Positions 59,621-64,000 of a DNA stretch of 64,000 nucleotides are shown one piece after another (the stretch's first letter is position 1; every line of letters begins with the position of its first letter). Source of the DNA: Lysobacter sp. (GTDB lineage: Bacteria; Pseudomonadota; Gammaproteobacteria; Xanthomonadales; Xanthomonadaceae). The stretch is from positions 1 to 64,000 of the forward strand of contig JASLDW010000052.1 in NCBI GenBank assembly GCA_030151365.1, given 5' to 3'. The position numbers and the translations under genes were made by a program. The notes below the pieces were generated by a model. It searched no databases and was not told the DNA's origin. It saw only the letters and a list, made by a program, of their open reading frames with translations.

Positions 59621-59645
59621 TGATATTATGAGAATGATTCCTATT
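59621..59645 (+). promoter_or_regulatory. Putative Fur box over feo promoter
   Basis: TGATATTATGAGAATGATTC followed by CTATT resembles the GATAATGATAATCATTATC consensus of Fur, being very AT-rich in a GC-rich region. It contains a possible -10 box TATTAT (59624-59629). Placement upstream of feoA suggests iron repression of the operon. A Fur site was not tested by scoring, so this is provisional. Confidence 0.6.
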
Positions 59646-59670
59646 TGGAATTCTAGCTTTGGAGCCGGGC

Positions 59671-59928
59671 TTGAAACTGGTCGATCTGCCGCGCGACGTA
59701 CGCGCCAAGGTGGTGACCGTGCATGGCAACGGGAACGATCGTTCCGCCGATGTCGTGGCGCGCCGCCTGCGCGAACTCGGATTCGTGTCCGGGGAGCCGG
59801 TGCGCGTGTCCGGTTTCGGGCCGTTCGGTCGCGACCCGTTGCTGGTGCGCGTCGGCACTTCCAGTTTTGCCCTGCGCCGCAGCGAAGCCGCGCGCGTTGA
59901 AGTCGAAACAGTGGAAGCCGCGCCATGA
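59671..59928 (+). CDS. feoA: Ferrous iron transport protein FeoA
   Basis: An 85-residue SH3-like cytosolic protein required with FeoB for Fe2+ uptake. It reads KLVDLPRDVRAKVVTVHG, then RLRELGFVSGEPVRVSG and GTSSFALRRSEAARVEVE. I took TTG 59671 because GGAG lies six bases upstream and the product begins LKLVDLP, as in FeoA; TTG 59659 is the alternative with four more residues. Its stop overlaps the feoB ATG. An iron box is upstream. Confidence 0.88.
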   Translation: MKLVDLPRDVRAKVVTVHGNGNDRSADVVARRLRELGFVSGEPVRVSGFGPFGRDPLLVRVGTSSFALRRSEAARVEVETVEAAP

Positions 59929-61772
59929 GTACCGCCATGCTCCGCTGCGCATTGATCGGCAATCCCAACAGCGGCAAGACCGCGCTATTCAACCAGCTCA
60001 CCGGCAGCCGGCAGAAAGTCGCCAACTACGCCGGCGTCACCGTCGAACGCAAGGAAGGCCAGCTGCGCCTGCCGGACGGTCGCCATGCGGTGCTGCTCGA
60101 TCTCCCCGGCGCCTACAGCCTGACCCCGGCCAGTCTCGACGAAGCGATCGCGCGCGACGTCTGCCGCGGTTTCTATCCCGGCGAACCGATTCCCGACCTG
60201 CTGGTCTGCGTGGTCAGCGCCACCAACCTGCGCCTGCACCTGCGCTTCGCCCTGGAAGTGCGCCAGCTCGGGCGGCCGATGGTCATCGCACTCAACCAGA
60301 TGGACGCGGCGGAAAAACGCGGCATCGAGATCGATGTCGACGCACTGTCGCGCGAACTCGGCGTGCCGGTGATCCCGACCGTCGCGGTGAAGTCGGGCGG
60401 TGGCGACAAATTGCTGGAACGCATTGCGGAAACGGTTCCGACCGTGGTCGATGCGGCACCGCTCGACGACGATGGCCTGCATGCGGAAGCGCGACGCCTG
60501 ATGGATGTCGCCGTGCGCATGCCCGAACGCATCTCGCGCCTCGACCAGCGCCTCGACGGCTGGCTGCTCGATCCGGTGATGGGCCTGGTCATCCTCGCCG
60601 TGGTGATGTTCGCGATGTTCCAGGCGGTCTATGCCTGGGCCGAACCGCTCAAGGACGCCATCGACGCCGGCATGAAATGGCTGGGCGTGCAGGCCGGCGC
60701 GCACATGGCCGACGGTCCGCTGCGCAGCCTGATCGTCGACGGCATCATCGCCGGCACCGGCAGCGTGCTGGTGTTCCTGCCGCAGATCCTGATCCTGTTC
60801 CTCTTCATCCTGTCGCTGGAAGAATCCGGTTACCTGCCGCGCGCGGCCTTCCTGCTCGACCGCCTGATGCATCGCGCCGGGTTGTCGGGACGCAGCTTCA
60901 TCCCGTTGCTGTCGAGCTTCGCCTGCGCGGTCCCCGGCATCATGGCCACGCGTTCCATCCAGGATCCGCGCGATCGCCTCGCGACGATTCTCGTCGCACC
61001 GCTGATGACCTGTTCGGCGCGCCTGCCGGTGTACACGCTGCTGATCGGCGCCTTCATCCCGCATCGCATCGTCGGTGGCCTGTTCAACCTGCAGGGACTG
61101 GTGCTGTTCGCGCTGTACGTCGCCGGCATCCTCAGTGCCTTGCTGGTGGCGTGGGTGATGAAGCGCTGGCGTCGCGATTCCGGCGACCACATGCTGCTGC
61201 TGGAACTGCCTTCCTACCGCATGCCGAACCTGCGCGACCTCGCCATCGGCCTGTGGGAACGCGCGGTGATCTTCCTCAAGCGCGTCGGCGGCATCATCCT
61301 GGCGATGACCATCCTGCTGTGGTTCCTGCTGACCTTCCCGGGCGCGCCGGCGGGCGCCACCGGTCCGGCGATCGACTACAGCTTCGCCGGACGCATCGGC
61401 CACATGCTGGCGACGGTGTTCGCGCCCCTCGGTTTCAACTGGCAGATTTCCATTGCGCTGATCCCCGGCCTGGCGGCGCGCGAGGTGATGGTGTCCTCGC
61501 TTGCCACCGTCTATGCGGTGGCTGCGCAGAACGACGAAGCGAGCATGCAGGCGCTCGCGCCGCTGATCACGCAGCACTGGTCGCTGGCGACCGCGCTGTC
61601 GCTGCTGGTCTGGTACATCTATGCCCCGCAATGCATTTCGACGTTGGCGACGATCCGCCGCGAGACGCATTCGTGGAGGCAGACCGCAATCGCCGCCGGT
61701 TATCTGTTCGCGTTGGCCTATGCGGCGTCGTTCGTGACCTATCAGGTCGCCCGGGCACTGGGGGCAGGCTGA
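59925..61772 (+). CDS. feoB: Ferrous iron transporter FeoB
   Basis: A 615-residue inner-membrane Fe2+ transporter with a cytosolic G protein. G1 is GNPNSGKT (12-19), G3 DLPGAYS, G4 NQMD, the latter diverging from the usual NxxD with Gln as in many FeoB proteins. The helical GDI-like linker is followed by the membrane channel with Gate motifs near FLPQILILFLFILSLEESGYLPR and FACAVPGIMATRSI. At 615 residues it is shorter than enterobacterial FeoB (about 770), typical of FeoB without the C-terminal extension. It overlaps the following small gene (TGATG). Confidence 0.94.
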   Translation: MSTAMLRCALIGNPNSGKTALFNQLTGSRQKVANYAGVTVERKEGQLRLPDGRHAVLLDLPGAYSLTPASLDEAIARDVCRGFYPGEPIPDLLVCVVSATNLRLHLRFALEVRQLGRPMVIALNQMDAAEKRGIEIDVDALSRELGVPVIPTVAVKSGGGDKLLERIAETVPTVVDAAPLDDDGLHAEARRLMDVAVRMPERISRLDQRLDGWLLDPVMGLVILAVVMFAMFQAVYAWAEPLKDAIDAGMKWLGVQAGAHMADGPLRSLIVDGIIAGTGSVLVFLPQILILFLFILSLEESGYLPRAAFLLDRLMHRAGLSGRSFIPLLSSFACAVPGIMATRSIQDPRDRLATILVAPLMTCSARLPVYTLLIGAFIPHRIVGGLFNLQGLVLFALYVAGILSALLVAWVMKRWRRDSGDHMLLLELPSYRMPNLRDLAIGLWERAVIFLKRVGGIILAMTILLWFLLTFPGAPAGATGPAIDYSFAGRIGHMLATVFAPLGFNWQISIALIPGLAAREVMVSSLATVYAVAAQNDEASMQALAPLITQHWSLATALSLLVWYIYAPQCISTLATIRRETHSWRQTAIAAGYLFALAYAASFVTYQVARALGAG

Positions 61773-61999
61773 TGCCGATCGCCCTGCAATACGCGGTGAT
61801 CGCGCTGCTGGTGGGGCTCAGCGCGGCATTCGTGTGGAGAACGCGCTTCCCGGCGTCGTGGCGGCGCATGCGCGTGGCGCTGGCGATCCCGCTGCTGCGC
61901 GATGGGCGTCCGGCGTGGATGCGCGCGCTGGGTCGCTGGATCGCGCCGGCTTCGGCGTTGGCGTCGGGTGAGTGCGGCGGGTGCGATGGCTGCAAGTAA
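61772..61999 (+). CDS. Cys-rich FeoB-associated membrane protein (DUF6587-like)
   Basis: A 75-residue protein with one N-terminal transmembrane helix (ALQYAVIALLVGLSAAFVW), a basic middle and a C-terminal cluster of three cysteines (Cys68, Cys71, Cys74 in GECGGCDGCK). It starts inside the feoB stop codon, so it is translationally coupled and replaces the usual FeoC gene. The CxxCxxC tail suggests Fe or Fe-S binding next to the iron channel. It is named as DUF6587-like from memory. Repeat copy C begins just after its stop. Confidence 0.78.
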   Translation: MPIALQYAVIALLVGLSAAFVWRTRFPASWRRMRVALAIPLLRDGRPAWMRALGRWIAPASALASGECGGCDGCK

Positions 62000-62394
62000 C
62001 ACGCGGTAAAGCTCGCCCGGCCTTGCGCCTATCGCGGTTGTCTGCAGCCGCCGACACGCCGTGAATACGTCCATGTAGGCTCGTACGCAGCATCCATGCT
62101 GCGTACGGTCGGCGATACGGACGAACCGCACAGGCGCTGCCGGTGGTTGCTTCAGGCGTCCGGTAAGTCACGCCACGCACGCTTTTGGTTCTGGGAGAGA
62201 AACGAAAAGCTCGCGCCGGCGACCGGAGGCGAGCTTTTCGCTTCTCTCTATAGAGCAACAACACGCGCGCGGCCGCGGGTAACCCTGTCTGATGCGCGGG
62301 CATTGCGCCGCATGGATGCGGCGCATGAGCCTACATGGACGTATTCACGGCGTCCCGCGCATTGGACAGGGTTACCCGCGAAGCCAGCGCGTGC
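62000..62394. repeat. MITE/REP-like long inverted-repeat element, copy C
   Basis: The 411-base gap between the feo operon and the convergent zinc-ribbon gene. It has a perfect 12-bp hairpin (62082-62093 with 62096-62107), a 27-bp perfect inverted repeat (62056-62082 with 62327-62353), a 20-bp stem with one mismatch around GAAAAGCTCGC (62195-62214 and 62229-62248), a 15-bp inverted repeat (62275-62289 and 62365-62379), and at its right end (62375-62394) the 20 bases identical to the right end of copy A. The left end is diverged. No gene was seen here. Confidence 0.8.
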
Positions 62395-62410
62395 GATGCT
62401 GTTGCGGCGA

Positions 62411-62782
62411 TTACTTCAACTTGCCTTTCGTGCTGGCGAACACATCGACCGCCAGGCTGAAAGTGCGGCTTTCGCCGGGATGCATGGCGCCGACGCCGAC
62501 CACGTGGCGACCGACTTCCTCGCCACGCTCGTTGCGGATCGCGATCACCACCGAATATTCGACCGCAACGCCGCCTGGCGGCTGCGAGAGCGTGCCCTCG
62601 ATCGCCAGCGGACGATCGAGGGCCTTGCGGATCGACGCCTCGCCGAACCGCAGATGCCCCTTGCACGCCGGGCACACCGGCGCGCTTTCGAGGATGGTCG
62701 CCTTGCAGTGCGGACAGGCGCGGGTGGCGCCGATCTCGCCGGCTTTCGGCACGGTTCCCGCGCGCGGCAGGCTCATGCTCAT
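62411..62782 (-). CDS. Zinc-ribbon domain protein, unknown
   Basis: A 123-residue protein with an N-terminal zinc ribbon (Cys23, Cys26, Cys37, Cys40: RACPHCKATILESAPVCPAC) and a beta-rich domain (LAIEGTLSQPPGGVAVEYSVVIAIRNERGEEVGR, then GVGAMHPGESRTFSLAVDV), resembling an Ig-like fold. The function is unknown. The start overlaps the bactofilin stop (ATGA), so both are translated together, and a bactofilin partner role is plausible. Confidence 0.72.
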   Translation of the reverse strand: MSMSLPRAGTVPKAGEIGATRACPHCKATILESAPVCPACKGHLRFGEASIRKALDRPLAIEGTLSQPPGGVAVEYSVVIAIRNERGEEVGRHVVGVGAMHPGESRTFSLAVDVFASTKGKLK

Positions 62783-63345
62783 GCCGAGGTGCTGTTGGCC
62801 TCGCGCTTGCTGGCGTCGTCGCTGTTGTCGCGCTTCGCCGGCGCATTGTCCCAGTTGCCGCATTCGACGCGGCCGCGCAGGCGCGAACCGGAAGCAACGG
62901 TGAGCGTATCGGCCTTGATGTCGCCGTTCATCGCGCAGGTTGCCAACAGCTCGACGCGGCTGGCGGAATTGATGTTGCCGTCAAGCTCGCCGGAAACCAT
63001 CACCTTGTCGGCCTTGACGCTGCCATCGAGCTTGGCGCCCTGTTCGACGGTGAGGTCGCCCTTGACGTCGACGTCACCCTTGAAGCGACCGGCGATGCGG
63101 ACGTGGCCGGCGCCCTGGATCTTGCCTTCGATGGTGAGGTCGCTGGCGATGACCGATTCCTTCATCGCGGGCGAGGAGGCGGGAACGGCGCGGACGGGGG
63201 AGATCGATTCGGGATTGGCGGACATGGCGGCACTCGCGGGTTCGTTGCGGGTCGGATTGATCGGCGCAGCCGCCGGGGACGGCTCCGCTTGCGGGAAGGG
63301 TGCCGTGTCCTTTTTCGGCTGGGTCGGGTCTTTCCAGATTGCCAT
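62779..63345 (-). CDS. Bactofilin family cytoskeletal protein
   Basis: A 188-residue bactofilin. The core beta-helix (about 80-170) has short repeats such as LTIEGKIQGAGHVRIAGRFKGDVDVKGDLTV, then GSVKADKVMVSGELDGNI and GDIKADTLTVASGSRLRG. Flanking N- and C-terminal segments are disordered (Pro/Ala-rich and Lys/Asp-rich). Bactofilins polymerise and organise stalks, poles or peptidoglycan enzymes. ATG 63345 was chosen, giving MAIWKDPTQPKKD. The zinc-ribbon gene is translated after it. Confidence 0.87.
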   Translation of the reverse strand: MAIWKDPTQPKKDTAPFPQAEPSPAAAPINPTRNEPASAAMSANPESISPVRAVPASSPAMKESVIASDLTIEGKIQGAGHVRIAGRFKGDVDVKGDLTVEQGAKLDGSVKADKVMVSGELDGNINSASRVELLATCAMNGDIKADTLTVASGSRLRGRVECGNWDNAPAKRDNSDDASKREANSTSA

Positions 63346-63442
63346 GATCACCTCGGGGGAAAGGGCAGCAGTGCTGCTGGGGCCACCGACCATACCACGG
63401 CTCGATTGCAATTGAATCAGCCGCTTGCGAGGTGAAACGAAC

Positions 63443-64000
63443 CTACATCCTGAATACGCCGAAGCGTGCCGGTTCGATCGGCGCATTCAGCGATGCCGCC
63501 AAGGCAAGTCCGAGAACACGGCGGGTGTCCTTCGGATCGATGATGCCGTCGTCCCACAATCGCGCGGTGGCGTAATAGGGATTGCCCTGGTCCTCGTACT
63601 GCTGGCGGATCGGCGCCTTGAACGCGTCTTCGTCTTCCGCGCTCCACTGGCCGCCTTTCGCCTCGATGCCGTCGCGGCGCACCGTCGCCAGCACGCTCGC
63701 CGCCTGTTCGCCGCCCATCACGCTGATGCGCGCGTTGGGCCACATCCACAGGAAGCGGCCACCATAGGCGCGCCCGCACATCGCGTAATTGCCCGCGCCG
63801 AAACTGCCGCCGATCACCACGGTGAACTTCGGCACCGACGAACACGCGACCGCGGTGACCATCTTGGCGCCGTCCTTCGCGATGCCGGCGTTCTCGTATT
63901 TCCTGCCGACCATGAAGCCGGTGATGTTCTGCAGGAACACCAGCGGGATGCCGCGCTGGTTGCACAGTTCGATGAAGTGGGCGCCCTTGAGCGCGCTCTC
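63443..64000 (-). CDS. liuB: Methylcrotonyl-CoA carboxylase carboxyltransferase subunit, C-terminal part
   Basis: The 185 visible residues are the C-terminal part of a biotin-dependent acyl-CoA carboxyltransferase, running off the right edge. It includes HFIELCNQRGIPLVFLQNITGFMVGRKYE, KMVTAVACSSVPKFTVVIGGSFGAGNYAMCGRAYG, RFLWMWPNARISVMGGEQAASVL and the final FGVFRM. The WPNARISVMGGEQAA block separates the methylcrotonyl type from propionyl/acetyl types. Its alpha partner is liuD, 4.7 kb away. The N-terminus is outside the window. Confidence 0.9.
   Translation of the reverse strand, partial: ESALKGAHFIELCNQRGIPLVFLQNITGFMVGRKYENAGIAKDGAKMVTAVACSSVPKFTVVIGGSFGAGNYAMCGRAYGGRFLWMWPNARISVMGGEQAASVLATVRRDGIEAKGGQWSAEDEDAFKAPIRQQYEDQGNPYYATARLWDDGIIDPKDTRRVLGLALAASLNAPIEPARFGVFRM

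Overview
This 64 kb window is a densely packed, high-GC chromosomal segment. The gene content and order point to a gammaproteobacterium of the Xanthomonadales (Lysobacteraceae/Xanthomonadaceae, Luteimonas/Lysobacter/Xanthomonas-like). The evidence is a FimX-type pilus regulator, a DksA with a long Ala/Lys/Pro tail, a TrpR-like gene heading hisGDCBHAFI, hisS of the xanthomonad type, a mtaD-ubiG-mupP-like-folE2 block and a leucine (liu/mcc) degradation cluster. This placement is inferred from family knowledge, not from a database search. No phage, IS transposase, plasmid or CRISPR signal was seen; the region is core genome.

Layout. 0-4.2 kb: N-terminus of a GT4 glycosyltransferase, NnrU protein, thiol peroxidase, a membrane-anchored unknown and the ABC-F ATPase Uup. 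4.6-7.6 kb (minus): gluQ, two acetoacetyl-CoA reductases and the PHB regulator phaR. 7.7-12.8 kb: htpX, fimX, and epmB/efp divergently arranged. 12.8-17.6 kb (plus): TMEM175-like channel, MTA/SAH deaminase, ubiG, HAD phosphatase, squalene/phytoene-synthase-like protein, folE2. 17.6-20.0 kb (minus): M23 peptidase, pyrC, yidD. 20.2-25.6 kb: dksA and a lipoprotein, then (minus) CDGSH protein, small membrane protein, MFS transporter, sufE, cysS. 25.7-27.7 kb: membrane AraC regulator, DUF2306 protein, tRNA-Pro(CGG). 27.7-38.6 kb (plus): hisS, an ammonia-lyase, then the repressor-headed his operon, followed by an exported phosphoesterase. 40.2-48.4 kb (minus): exported unknown, EamA transporter, methionine-salvage mtnB-mtnD-X-mtnC, class II aldolase, two APC permeases. 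48.5-54.0 kb: NUDIX, serA, D-2-hydroxyglutarate dehydrogenase, GNAT, EfpL, SDR. 54.1-59.6 kb (minus): amidohydrolase, GNAT, HMG-CoA lyase, MCC biotin subunit, methylglutaconyl-CoA hydratase. 59.7-62.0 kb (plus): Fur-type site and feoA-feoB-Cys-rich protein. 62.4-64 kb (minus): zinc-ribbon protein, bactofilin and the C-terminal part of the MCC carboxyltransferase subunit.

How it works together. Histidine synthesis, its probable repressor and operator, and HisRS are physically linked. MTA is probably handled by deamination (mtaD) and then methionine salvage (mtn genes). SerA and the FAD-linked D-2-hydroxyglutarate dehydrogenase are divergent neighbours, a known metabolic couple. Canonical EF-P, its modifying enzyme EpmB and the unmodified-type paralogue EfpL are all present.

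The most unusual non-genic feature is a family of three 330-390 bp intergenic elements (4236-4611, 8589-8917, about 62000-62394). They have terminal and nested inverted repeats, each lies between convergent genes, and one is inverted relative to the other two. They look like MITE- or REP-class elements that may also act as bidirectional terminators.
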